Shown piece by piece: positions 45,811 to 58,110 of a stretch of 64,000 bases of DNA. The translations under genes and the position numbers were made by a program. Under the pieces are notes generated by a model, which ran no database searches, was not told the origin of the DNA, and worked only from the letters and a program-made list of their open reading frames with translations. The stretch spans positions 16,536,615 through 16,600,614 of the forward strand of contig CM037874.1 in assembly GCA_021292105.1 (NCBI GenBank), in the 5' to 3' direction. Position 1 is the stretch's first letter. Each line of letters starts with the position of its first letter. Source of the DNA: Anadara kagoshimensis. Lineage: Eukaryota > Mollusca > Bivalvia > Arcoida > Arcidae.

Positions 45811-48755
45811 TATATCTGCTTTTACTTTGCTTTTGGATTGTGATCTGGACATTGATTGGTGTATCTGTTTTCCCTTTCCTTTTGGATTGTGATCTGGACA
45901 TTAATTGGTATATCTGCTTTTACTTTGCTTTTGGATTGTGATCTGGACATTGATTGGTATATCTGCTTTTACTTTGCTTTTGGATTGTGATTTGAACATT
46001 GATTGGTATATCTGTTTTTACTTTGCTTTTGGATTGTGATTTGAACATTGATTGGTATATCTGCTTTTACTTTGCTTTTGGATTGTGATCTGGACATTGA
46101 TTGGTATATCTGTTTTTACTTTGCTTTTGGATCCTGATTTGAACATTGATTGGTATATCTGTTTTTACTTTGCTTTTGGATTGTGATCTGGACATTGATT
46201 GGTATCTGTTTTTACTTTGCTTTTGGATTGTGATTTGAACATTGATTGGTATCTGTGTTTACTTTGCTTTTGGATTGTGATCTAGACATTGATTAGTATC
46301 TGCTTTTTCCTTTGCTTTTGGATTGTGATTTGAACATTGATTGGTATCTGTTTTTACTTTGCTTTTGGATTGTGATCTGGACATTGATTGGTATCTGTTT
46401 TTACTTTGCTTTTGGATTGTGATTTGAACATTGATTAGTATCTGTTTTTACTTTGCTTTTGGATTGTGATCTGGACATTGATTGGTATATCTGTTTTTAC
46501 TTTGCTTTTGGATTGTGATTTGAACATTGATTGGTATATCTGTTTTTACTTTGCTTTGGGATCGTGATTTGAACATTGATTGGTATATCTATTTTTACTT
46601 TGCTTTTGGATTGTGATCTCGACATTGATTGGTATATCTGTTTTTACTTTGCTTTTGGATTGTGATTTGAACATTGATTGGTATATCTGTTTTTACTTTG
46701 CTTTTGGATTGTGATCTGGACATTGATTAGTATCTGTTTTTACTTTGCTTTTGGATTGTGATCTGGACATTGATTGGTATATCTGTGTTTCCTTTGCTTT
46801 TGGATTGTGACCTGGACATTGATTGGTATATCTGTGTTTCCTTTGCCTTTGGATTGTGATCTAGACATTGATTGGTATATCTGTTTTTACTTTGCTTTTG
46901 GATTGTGATTTGAACATTGATTGGTATATCTGTGTTTCCTTTGCTTTTGGATTGTGATCTGGACATTGATTGGTATATCTGTTTTTACTTTGCTTTTGGA
47001 TTGTGATTTAAACATTGATTGGTATATCTGTTTTTACTTTGCTTTTGGATTGTGATCTGGACATTGATTAGTATCTGTTTTTACTTTGCTTTTGGATTGT
47101 GATCTGGACATTGATTGGTATATCTGTTTTATTTTGCATTTAGATTATGATTTGGACATTAATTGGTATATCTGTTTTTCCTTTGCTTTTGGATTGTGAT
47201 TTGAACATTGATTGGTATATCTTCTTTTTTCTTTGCTTTTGGATTGTGATTTTAACATTGATTGGTATATCTGTTTTTACTTTGCTTTTGGATTGTGATC
47301 TAGACATTGATTAGTATCTGTTTTTACTTTGCTTTTGGATTGTGATCTAGACATTGATTGGTATATGTGTTTTTACTTTGCTTTTGGATTGTGATTTGAA
47401 CATTGATTAGTATATCTGTGTTTCCTTTGCTTTTGGATTGTGATCTAGACATTGATTGGTATATATTTTTCCTTTGCTTTTGGATTGTGATCTAGACATT
47501 GATTGGTATATCTGTTTTTACTTTGCTTTTGGATTGTGATTTGAACATTGATTAGTATATCTGTTTTACTTTGCTTTTGGATTGTGATCTAGACATTGAT
47601 TGGTATATCTGTTTTTACTTTGCTTTTGGATTGTGATTTGAACATTGATTAGTATATCTGTTTTTACTTTGCTTTTGGATTGTGATCTAGACATTGATTG
47701 GTATATCTGTTTTTACTTTGCTTTTGGATTGTGATTTGAACATTGATTAGTATATCTGTTTTTACTTTGCTTTGGGATTGTGATCTGGACATTGATTAGT
47801 ATCTGTTTTTACTTTGCTTTTGGATTGTGATTTGAACATTGATTAGTATATCTGTTTTTACTTTGCTTTTGGATTGTGATCTGGACATTGATTGGTATCT
47901 GTTTTTACTTTGCTTTTGGATTGTGATCTGGACATTAATTGGTATATCTGTTTTTCCTTTGCTTTTGGATTGTGATCTGGACATTAATTGGTATATCTGT
48001 TTTTCCTTTGCTTTTGGATTGTGATCTGGACATTGATTGGTATATCTGTTTTTACTTTGCTTTTGGATTGTGATTTGAACATTGATTAGTATATCTGTTT
48101 TTACTTTGCTTTGGGATTGTGATCTGGACATTGATTGGTATCTGTTTTTACTTTGCTTTTGGATTGTGATCTGGACATTAATTGGTATATCTGTTTTTCC
48201 TTTGCTTTTGGATTGTGATCTGGACATTAATTGGTATATCTGTTTTTCCTTTGCTTTTGGATTGTGATCTGGACATTGATTGGTATATCTGTTTTTACTT
48301 TGCTTTTGGATTGTGATTTGAACATTGATTAGTATATCTGTGTTTCCTTTGCTTTTGGATTGTGATCTAGACATTGATTGGTATATCTATTTTTCCTTTG
48401 CTTTTGGATTGTGATCTAGACATTGATTGGTATATCTGTTTTTACTTTGCTTTTGGATTGTGATTTGAACATTGATTAGTATATCTGTTTTTACTTTGCT
48501 TTTGGATTGTGATCTGGACATTGATTGGTATATCTATTTTTCCTTTGCTTTTGGATTGTGATCTGGACATTGATTGGTATATCTGTTTTTACTTTGCTTT
48601 TGGATTGTGATCTGGACATTGATTGGTATATCTGTTTTTACTTTGCTTTTGGATTGTGATCTGGACATTGATTGGTATCTGTTTTTACTTTGCTTTTAGA
48701 TTGTGATCTGGACATTGATTGGTATATCTGTTTTATTTTGCATATCTGTTTTTAT

Positions 48756-49440
48756 TTACATAAATAGTGTTTTAACTTTGATTTAATATATAACAGTATA
48801 ATCAATAAATGTAAAGTTTTTAACAATTACATGGATAAGAGCACAGAAATTTTAGCTTCTTACTTTTTGATCGATCTGTTGTTATATTTACCTTACATAA
48901 ATATGGACATACTAACAATATAATGTTGAAAGAAAAAGGAAAACTGATATAGCGTGATATGAGTGAGAAAAATCGATAACTTTTTCATCCAAATAAAAAT
49001 AAATTAAACATAGTGATACATTTGTTCTACTGTTAAGAGGTATAAATCAAAAGCAAACCAATGTAAAATGTCATTCATAAATTATTATACATAAGACGTT
49101 TCATACAATTACAATTTGAAAATAGGCACACAATTACTTTGTTGCAAACATCATTCAGCTTAAAAATGAGTACTTTTCAGCTAATGTGATTTTTTATCTT
49201 GAAAAATATTTTTCATATTTTATATTTTTCTATAAAATAAATCGAAACCAAAATTTTTTAACATAAACAAATTGGTTGCATACATTTAGATCATTAAGAT
49301 GGTATATCACATTTAAATGCTGCAAAAGCTTATTTTAACTTTATGAATAAAAATTGAAATGATATTTGTAATATAAATCTATGAAAAATATAAGTTTATA
49401 TAGGTCTTTACGGATGGCAGTTTATTAAACTGTATTTCTC
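48756..49440. other. AT-rich sequence right of the satellite
   Basis: Very AT-rich with no element ends or exon detected. The array breaks off in a unit reading TTTTATTTTGCATATCTG, with no matching right-hand tail. Confidence 0.35.
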
Positions 49441-49539
49441 AGTGGTTGTATATGGTGTGGTATTCACCGGAAAAATACATATTGACCGAGGCGACAGCTA
49501 TGTATTTTTCAGGTGAATATCACACCATATACAACCACT
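49441..49539. repeat. Hairpin: 41-bp inverted repeat with 17-base loop
   Basis: The left arm 49441-49481 begins AGTGGTTGTATATGGTGTGG. The right arm 49499-49539 is its complement except at two positions, one of which would still pair as G-U in RNA. The loop reads TTGACCGAGGCGACAGC. It may be a foldback MITE. Confidence 0.85.
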
Positions 49540-49619
49540 AAAAAGTCCATAATTGTATAATATGAGATAAAACGGTAATGTATTTTCATATCAAAAGAAA
49601 ATATATCAAGAATAGTATA

Positions 49620-49826
49620 TAGTTCCATGTTTCTTTCACACAATTTTGATTACACACGTGGCGGGTGTATCTAGCTAAACAGGAGGTGCTTACCCTTCCG
49701 GAGCACCCGGACTCACTTCCCTGGTGGATGTTCACGTGTCTAACCTAACTTGTCAGTTCCAAAGTTTTTACTTTGCTTCTGGATTGTGATTCGGACATGG
49801 ATTAGTATGTTTGTTTTTGATTAAAA
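49620..49826 (+). mobile_element. Retroelement 3' tail (plus), well preserved
   Basis: It starts at TAGTTCCATGTTTCTTTCAC and includes ACACGTGGCGGGTGTATC, GGAGGTGCTTACCCTTCCGG and GTTTTTACTTTGCTTCTGG at 49764. GTTTTTGATT lies exactly 49 bases later at 49813. It retains the single-copy state of the segment amplified in the satellite. Confidence 0.85.
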
Positions 49827-50635
49827 TTGTTTTCCTTTTTAGAGATATCAAATTAGAAATCAAAGGACAAAACAATATATTATACTTAACTGTATATGTC
49901 GATCATTATTAAAATCATTTTACAATGTTGAGTATGTTTGTTATTAATGTAAAACAGTAAACCGAGAAAATTCCGCGTTAACTTGGTAATTTTCGCCAGA
50001 ATCATTTCAGGATATAAGCGGTTTTTATCGCCATCTGATGATGGTCAGTCTAGTTCACGTACCGCCAACCATGCCTATTATGTTCCGACACTGGCCGCCA
50101 TCACAGTACCAACGCAGCGTCACGGCAGCTAATGCAGTTCTAATGTCAGTGACGTCATTAAACGGCACAATGCAGGCCGTGTTTTCATTCTTTTTTCGTG
50201 TAGTTTAATTTTCGCTTAAGTTTATTTTGGCTTTTTGTTAGTCTTGGGAATTTACGTGACAATTTATTGACTTAAAGTAATATATTAATAAAATCTGTCA
50301 CCTGTTTGGCAAAGCCTCGATTGATATATGTTACATCACATCATTTGCGACTGAGATCAACCATTAAACGTTTATAACTGATAAATATAAAACAAAACAC
50401 CTGCCCTCATGGGACCTCTTGTGTTCCTTTGGGCAAATCATGCATTGTACAAATCCGCCCTTTGAAAATAATCCGATCGACAACGCTTCAAAAATTTTAG
50501 GATATCAACGATTTGTATTCAATATAAATATAAAACAACTCTGACAATAAAATATTTTGAATTAAAATAAAATACCATATTAAAAAACTGAACAAAGAAA
50601 TCCTTATTTATTGTAACTGTATACATCCTAAAATC

Positions 50636-50638
<3 letters not shown>
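49827..50638. other. Unassigned intergenic sequence
   Basis: A less AT-rich patch at 50020-50200 has no open frame or element ends that I can support. Confidence 0.3.

Positions 50639-50728
<90 letters not shown>
50639..50728 (+). repeat. (CT)n(AT)n compound microsatellite
   Basis: About 26 CT units pass into about 19 AT units. Confidence 0.95.
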
Positions 50729-50730
<2 letters not shown>

Positions 50731-50744
50731 CATTCATTTAGTAT

Positions 50745-51065
50745 ATAAAGGGAACATATGGTAAAAATGGTGTTTAGCGGGAAGTGTTAGTTTTTCGTAA
50801 TTATACCTAATTAGATAGGAACAGAGGTAATATATATACTGTTGTTTTCATGTCATAACACATATGTAATGAAAGTAATCATTTGTATTAAGTTAAATAG
50901 GATATTAACGAATATATGCAAATTGTTCCCGTTAAAGCATGAAAATAGTTCCCGTATTCGTTTTTGAAAATATATACAGTTCCCGCTAACGTTTGTTACT
51001 TTAAATTAGTATTTAACGGGACTTTCTAAATATATATATAAAATGCTTTAACGGGAACTGTAAAA
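50745..51065. repeat. Segment with both orientations of the TTAGCGGGAA core
   Basis: GTTTAGCGGGAAGTG is on the plus strand near 50772. TTCCCGTTAAAGC, TTCCCGTATTCG and AGTTCCCGCTAACG are on the opposite strand near 50930-50990, and TTTAACGGGACT and TTTAACGGGAACTG on the plus strand near 51013 and 51047. These are degenerate relatives of the 38-bp unit at 53.7-56.5 kb. Confidence 0.55.
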
Positions 51066-51149
51066 TCTATAAATAAACATGACTGGAATATCCAATTAGT
51101 CTATTTCTCGTAATTACTATTATAGTTAGAGGCTTTCTTATTAATAATT

Positions 51150-53700
51150 AAGTATAAATGATGGCTTTAGGGCTTCTAATGGGATAATCGTATGGGGGCT
51201 TAAATAAATATTTGAGAAATTAAAATAAAAAACAACTAATACTAAATAATTTAACCTAATGTATCATTTGTAGGATGAATGTTATTCAATTTATGCAAAT
51301 GTCGGATGTCGGGCCTCAAATGGGAAAATCATAGAGGGGCCCTATATATAATTTTATATATATCATAAAATTCGAGAGCAGCTAGTGTATACTAATTAAA
51401 TCATATATATTAAAGTTAAACTATCCGTAGGATTATTACTAATTAATTCATGAATATTTAGCGTGCGGGGCCTCAAATGGGGAAATTGTAGAGGGGCCTT
51501 ACAAATTATAAAAATTCGACACCGACTTATTTAAAATAGCTAGACCTTAGATATTTAAGTTGAACCATCAGTAGGATAATTAGTAATCAATTTATGAAAA
51601 TTTGGGATGTGGGGAATCAATTGGGGTATTTTTAGAGGAGCCCTTTTACTTATTAAAATTCGAAAATGACTTATTTAAAATACCTAAACCTAAGATATTT
51701 TAGTTAACCAACCGTAAGATAATTAATATTTAATTTATGCAAATGCGGCATGTGGGGCCTCATATGGGGAAATTATAAAGGGGCCCTCTAAATTATTTAA
51801 ATTCGAAAATGACTTATTTAAAATAGATAAACCTTAGATATTTTACTTAAAGCATCCGTAAGATAATTAATATGTATTTTATGCAAATGTCACATGCGAG
51901 GCCTCAAATGGGGAAATTGCAGAGGGGCCCTCTAAATTATTAAAATTCGAAAATGACTGATTTAAGATAGCTAAACCTTAGATATTTTAATTGATCCACC
52001 AACAGGATAATTATTTCTAAATTTATGTAAATTTTGGTATGCAGGGCCTCAAATGGGGGAATGTAGAGGGGCCCTCTAAATTATTTAAATTCGAAAATGA
52101 CTTATTTAGAATAGATAAACCTTAGATATTTTAGTTACAGCATCTGTAAGATAATTAATATTTAATTTATGCAAATATCACATGCGAGGCCTCAAATGGG
52201 GAAATTGCAGAGGGGCCCTCTAAATTATTAAAATTTGAAAATGACTGATTTAAAATAGCTAAACCTTAGATATTTTAATTGATCCACCAACAGGATAATT
52301 ATTACTAAATGTATGTAAATTTTGGTATGCAGGGCCTCAAATGGGGAAATGTAGAGGGGCCCTCTAAATTATTTAAATTCGAAAATGACTTATTTAAAAT
52401 AGATAAACCTTAGATATTTTAGTTAAAGCATCTGTAAGATAATTAATATTTAATTTATGCAAAAATCACATGCGAGGCATCAAATGGGGAAATGGCAGAG
52501 GGGCCCTCTAAATTATTAAAATTCGAAAATGACTGATTTAAAATAGCTAAACCTTATATATTTTAATTGATTCATCCATACGATAATTAGTATTTATTTT
52601 CTGCAAATGCGGCATGCGGGGCCTCAAATGGGGAATTTGTAGAGGGGCCATATAAATCATTAAAATTCGAAAATGACTAATTTAAAATAGCTAAACCTTA
52701 GCTATTTTAGTTGAACCATCCTCAGGATAATTAGTATTTAATTTATGTAAATGTGGCATGCGGGGCCTCAAATACGGACATTTTAAGGGGCCCTCTAAAT
52801 TCTTAAAATTCGAAAATGACTGATTTAAAATGGCTAAACCTTAGATATTTTAATTAATTCATCCACAGGATAGTTATTATTCACTTTATGCAGATTTGAT
52901 ATGTAAGGCCTCAAAAAGGTCAACAGTAGAGGGGCACTCTAAATTATTAAAATTCGAAAATGACTAATTTAAAATACCTAGACCTACGATATTTTGGTTA
53001 AAGTGTCCGTTAAATAATTATTTTTCAATTTATGCAAATGTCATATGCGAGACCTTAAATGGGGAAATTGTAGAGGGGTCATATAAATTGTTAAATTCGA
53101 AAATGACTTATTTAAAATAGCTAAACCTTAGAGATTTTAATTCACCATCCACGGGATAACACGTATTCAATTTATGCAAATATGACATGCGGGGCTTCAA
53201 ACGGTAAAATTGTAGAGGGGACCTCTAAATTATTAAAATTCGATAAATTAGTTTAAAATAGCTAAACCTTAGATATTTTAGTTGAACCGTCTGTAGGATA
53301 ATTAACCCGATTCTGGAGCGTGGGGTCTCAAATGGGGAAATTGTATACGTGTACTATACATGATCGAATATTCAAAATAGATTAAAATTAAATCATTTTA
53401 CCTTAGTTTTTTAAGATTTACCACCTTTAGGATAATTAATATTCAATTTATGCATACGTGGACTTTGGGGTGTCAAATTGGGTTATATAAAGATTTAACT
53501 TTTGAAAACGATTAAAATAAAATAATTGACCTTAAACTTAGATATTTAAGTTAACCATAGTAGTATACAAATTATGCTTATTATAGTTACAAACCGAAAA
53601 CGACTAATGTACAATAGCTAAACGCTAGATATTAATGGAGAAACACCCGTACGATGATTAATTTCAATTAAAGCAAATACTGTTATAGGGCTTTAAATGA
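51150..53700 (+). repeat. ~144-bp tandem array, about 17 units
   Basis: Each unit has GGGGCCTCAAATGGGGAAAT, AGAGGGGCCCTCTAAATTAT and TTCGAAAATGACTTATTTAA, then TAGCTAAACCTTAGATATTT. Between about 51.88 and 52.6 kb, alternate units match better at 288 bp than at 144 bp (CACATGCGAGGCCTC units alternate with TTTTGGTATGCAGGGCC units), a dimeric higher-order repeat. Outer units are more diverged. Confidence 0.92.
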
Positions 53701-53709
53701 GGAAAATCT

Positions 53710-56525
53710 TAGCTAAGGCATTGTCTTTAGCGGGAACTCATATATACAATCACGTATGTTGTGTTTAGCGGGAAGTCATATATACAATCAGGTACATTGT
53801 CATTAGCGGGAAGTCATATATACAATCAGGTATGTTGTTTTTAGCGGGACCTCATATATATAATCATGAATATTGTCTTTAGCGGAAAGTCATATATACA
53901 ATCAGGTACATTGTCTTCAGCGGGAAGTCATATGTACAATCAGTACATTGTCTTTAGCGGGACCTTATATATACAATCAGGTATATTGTCATTAGTGGTA
54001 GGTCATATATACAATCAGTTACATTATTTTCAGCGGGAAGTCATATATACAATCAGGTATGTTGTCTTTAGCGGTAAGTCATATATACAATCAGATATAT
54101 TGTCATTAGCGGGAAGTATTATATACAATCAGGTATATTATTTTTAGCGGGAACTTATATATACAATCAGGTGTATTGTCTTTAGCGGGAAGTCATATAT
54201 ACAATCAGGTATGTTGTCTTTAGCTGGAAGTCATATATACAATCAGGTATGTTGTCTTTAGCGGGAACTCGTATATACAATCAGGTACATTGTCTTGAGC
54301 GGAAAGCCATATATACAATCAGGCGTGTTGTCTTTAGCGGGAACTCGTGTGTTGTCTTTAGCGGGAAGTCATATATACAATCACGTATGTTGTATTTAGC
54401 GGGAAGTCATATATACAATCACGTATGTTGTCTTTAGCGGGAAGTCATATATATAATCAGGTACATGGTCTTTAGCGGGAAGTCATATATACAATCTGGT
54501 ATGTTGTGTTTAGCGGAAAGTCATATATACAATCAGGTATATTGTATTTAGCGGGAACTCATATACACAATCTGGTATGTTGTCTTTAGCGGAAACTCAT
54601 ATATACAATCAGGTATGTTGTCTTTAGAGGGAGTTCATATATACAATATGGTATGTTGTATTTAGCGGGAACTCATATATACAATATGGTATGTTTTCTT
54701 TAGCGGGATGTCATATATACCATCTGGTATGTTATCTTTAGCGGGAACTCAAATATACAATCTGTTATGTTGTCTTTAGCGGGAACTCGTATGTTGTCTT
54801 TAGAGGGAACTCATATATACAATCACGTATATGTCTTTAGCGGGAAGTCATATATACAATCACGTATATGTCTTTAGCGGGAAGTCATATATACAATCAC
54901 GTATGTTGTATTTAGCGGGAAGTCATATATACAATCACGTATGTTGTATTTAGCGGGAAGTCATATATACAATCACGTATCACGTCATATATACAATCAG
55001 TATTGTCTTAGCGGGACCTCATATATACAATCAGGTATATTGTCATTAGCGGGAAGTCATATATACAATCAGGTACATTATTTTTAGCGGGAACTCATAT
55101 ATACAATCAGGTATGTTGTCATTAGCGGGAAGTCATATATACAATCAGGTACATATTCTTTAGCAGGTAGTCATATATACAATCCGATACATTGTCTTTA
55201 GCGGGAACTCATATAAACAATCAGGTATATTGTCTTTAGCGGGAACTCGTATATACAATCAGGTACATTGTCTTTAGCGGGAAGTCATATATATACAAAA
55301 AGGTAAATTGTCATTAGAGGGAAGTCATATATACAATCAGGTACATTGTCTTCAGCGGAAAGTCATATATACAATCAGGTATATTTTCTTATTTGGAAGT
55401 CATATATACAATCAGGTACATTGTCATTAGCGGATCATATATACAATCAGGTATATTGTCATTAGCGGGATGTCATATATACAATCAGGTACATTGTCTT
55501 TAGCGGGACCTCATATATACAATGACGAATATTGTCATTAGCGGGAAGTCATATATACAATCAGGTATATTGTCATTAGCGGGATGTCATGTATACAATC
55601 AGGTATATTGTCTTCAGCGGGAACTCATATATACAATCAGGTATATATTGCCATTAGTGCGATGTCATATACAAACACGTCATTGTCATAAGCGGGACGT
55701 CATATATACAATCAGGTACATTGTCATTAGCGGGAAGTGATATATACAATCAGGTACATTGTCATTAGCGGGAACTCATATATACAATCAGGTACATTAA
55801 TATTGTCATTAGCGGGAACTCATATCTACAATCACGTATATTGTCATTAGCGGGAACTCATATATACAATCAGGTACATTGTCATTAGCGGGAACTCATA
55901 TCTACAATCAGGTATATTGTCATTAGCGGGAACTCATATATACAATCAGGTACATTGTCATTAGCGGGATGTCATATATACAATCAGGTACATTGTCATT
56001 AGCGGGAACTCATATATACAATCAGGTACATTGTCATTAGCGGGAAGTCATATTTACAATCACGTATGTTGTCATTAGCTGGATCTCATATCTACAATCA
56101 GGTATATTGTCATTAGCGGGATCTCATATCTACAATCAGGTACATTGTCATTAGCGGGAACTCATATATACAATCAGGTACATTGTCTTTAGCGGGATGT
56201 CATATATACAATCAGGTACATTGTCTTTAGCGGGATGTCATATATACAATCAGGTATGTTGTCATTAGCGGGATGTCATATATACAATCAGGTACATTGT
56301 CTTTAGCGGGATGTCATATATACAATCAGGTATGTTGTCTTTAGCGGGAACTCATATCTACAATCAGGTACATTGTCATTAGCGGGATGTCATATATACA
56401 ATCAGGTATGTTGTCTTAGCGGGAACTCATATCTACAATCAGGTATATTGTCATTAGCGGGACCTCATATATACAATCAGGTATATTGTCTTAGTGGGAA
56501 CTCATATATACAATCAGGTATATTG
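53710..56525 (+). repeat. 38-bp minisatellite, about 74 units
   Basis: The unit is TTTAGCGGGAAGTCATATAT + ACAATCAGGTACATTGTC. Variants are GGGAACTCAT, GGGATGTCAT or GGGACCTCAT, and CTTTAGC or CATTAGC. The CATTAGC form dominates the right half, so variants spread by local homogenisation. Frames translated through it are artefacts of the repeat. Confidence 0.95.
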
Positions 56526-57297
56526 TATTTTTGTGTTTTTTAGTATTTATGTTTTTTAAAGTGTATCATCTAGCTATCTAGTCGTTATTTTTTTTGATGA
56601 ACGCATCGATGGTTGTCTTTTCATATTATAACTCAATTAACTTATCATCAATTTTGTAAACACTTAGGATAAAACATAAAACCGTGTCTATTTTGTACTA
56701 AATGTAAAAGTCAAATTTAAATCATTCCGCGGAAGAACTGTCAGCAACTTATCATACATGCATCAAGCAATCAAAAAGAGAAAAGAGCAGTGGCACAAAC
56801 CACGGTTTTTAAGTACAATCGCTGATTGCACTGTTCTAAAAGTGTCAGTCGCACTAAAATACAAAAAGATAAGATAAAATAAAATAAAATAATAAGTTAA
56901 TATTTTCGTTACACAAATGTCATCTTTAGAAACTTAAAATCTACCAAAAACGAAATTTCACTCTAATAATGACCTTGAGTGCAGCAGTCTGTCGCACTAA
57001 CGTTTTCACCAATATTTAAAAAATCTAAATTTGATAAAAAATACAAGAGAACATATTAAAACTAATCATGTCCGATAAACGTGTAAAAAATAAAAATATT
57101 ACGCGAGAAAATAAATATTGTGTATAATGTGAAATTCAAACGCGATCGCGGCAGTGCTGATGACACGTTTTCAACGGTAAACAATCAATAGACAAATAGA
57201 ACATGTGCATGATTAACATAGCAGTGTTGAATCAAAAGTTGTAATCTGTCATCGAAGTTAAATTGGCAGTTTTGGTAATAAGTGTTAATCAGAAGAC
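56526..57297. other. Unassigned AT-rich sequence
   Basis: Nothing recognisable. Confidence 0.35.
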
Positions 57298-57299
57298 AT

Positions 57300-57345
57300 A
57301 AACTTATCAGTTTCAAAGTTTTTACTTTGCCTCAGGATTTAGTGT
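57300..57345 (+). mobile_element. Retroelement tail scrap
   Basis: AACTTATCAGTTTCAAAGTT followed by TTTACTTTGCCTCAGGATTT matches the last part of the tail. It lies just upstream of a reverse-transcriptase remnant in the same orientation. Confidence 0.55.
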
Positions 57346-57599
57346 TTAGTATCCGGCTTAGATGATGGTGCCTTGCACTATCACGTCAATCAAAATCAAA
57401 CTCATCTTGATAAAGGCATTGACAGTTCGGCTATGTTATATTCCTTGTCTCCACATCTCTCAAGTTAAAATCGCCGAAAGCGGTATGGTTAAATTGATGA
57501 AAAATACTACTATTGCTTTTTTTTTCGAGATCACCACACAAACAAAATATGGAAGTTTAATGCGTTTTAAGACCAATGGCCCAATAAAATCTTATATAT

Positions 57600-57920
57600 T
57601 ACTGGCTAGGCATATTCAACTTGCAACATACACAAAAAAGAAGACTTGCTAAATTATTGAACACCACATATAGATATATAGCTGGCATTCTATCTCTTAA
57701 TATTCCTATGTTTGAAAATTGTCTGAATTTCGTCTACACTTGCGAGCTTGAAATAAAAGATACAATTGATTCTTCAAGTTTGGCTTCATATTTTGACTTA
57801 TTTGTCGATTATAACAACAACTTTTCTTTTCTATGCAACAGTATACCTGCTTTCTTGCTTATGATGTATTTGTTTCACAATTAACAGGCTATCGTGAGGC
57901 TTCTTCAAAACAAGGACAAG
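57600..57920 (+). pseudogene. Decayed reverse transcriptase, same family
   Basis: One open frame reads QKRRLAKLLNTTYRYIAGIL, then SLNIPMFENCLNF, CELEIKDTIDSSSLASYFDL and FVDYN. A frame change then gives AYDVFVSQLTGYREAS. The catalytic YxDD position reads YIAG, so both active-site Asp residues are gone. The segment corresponds to the pieces at 28600-29150 and is independently decayed. Confidence 0.8.
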
Positions 57921-58008
57921 CTGCTTATACAGGTCCGTTCAAAAAGTAACGTTACCGCTAAATTTTCAAAAAGAAACGTCACCCCATTGTTTAACACTAA
58001 ATATACAC

Positions 58009-58110
58009 GTTGTAGAATGGCCTGGTTATTCTACGGACATAAATCGCATAGAACGTCTGTGGAATAATTTAAGGAAGGGAGTAGCTAGTAGAATTTGATC
58101 TAGGATTATC
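58009..58110 (+). pseudogene. Transposase C-terminal scrap (Tc1-like DDE)
   Basis: The frame reads VVEWPGYSTDINRIERLWNN then LRKGVASRI and a stop. WPxxSPDLNPIExLWxxLR is the block holding the third catalytic residue region of Tc1-like DDE transposases. Here SPDLNPIE has become STDINRIE. Only about 33 codons remain. Confidence 0.7.

Larger units (their letters stand above)
33710..48755 (+). repeat. 15-kb minisatellite of 49-bp units derived from the retroelement tail
   Basis: About 300 head-to-tail units of the form GTTTTTACTTTGCTTTTGGA + TTGTGATCTGGACATTGATT + GGTATATCT. Variable positions define classes: CTGGAC, CTAGAC or TTGAAC; GTTTTTAC, GTGTTTCC, GTTTTTCC or GCTTTTTTC. There are also 47-bp units lacking one AT in TATATC. 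The order matches the last 49 bases of the dispersed tail. Larger blocks are duplicated inside it. All three minus-strand frames are nearly stop-free, so long Lys/Ser-rich open frames (up to 517 codons) appear. These have a 49-residue period and no sign of being a gene. Confidence 0.97.

Noticed and set aside
34626..48267. Plus-strand hydrophobic frames (CFWIVIWTLIGI repeats) that look like membrane segments
   Set aside because: They are translations of the same satellite on the other strand. Hydrophobicity comes from its T-rich composition.
33710..48755. Centromeric or telomeric satellite
   Set aside because: The array is only 15 kb, lies within 8 kb of ordinary genes and transposons, and carries no telomeric hexamer. 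A centromere role cannot be inferred from one locus.
53866..55740. Short frames with repeated SHIYNQ-like peptides
   Set aside because: Translations of the 38-bp minisatellite, broken at each frame shift between units.
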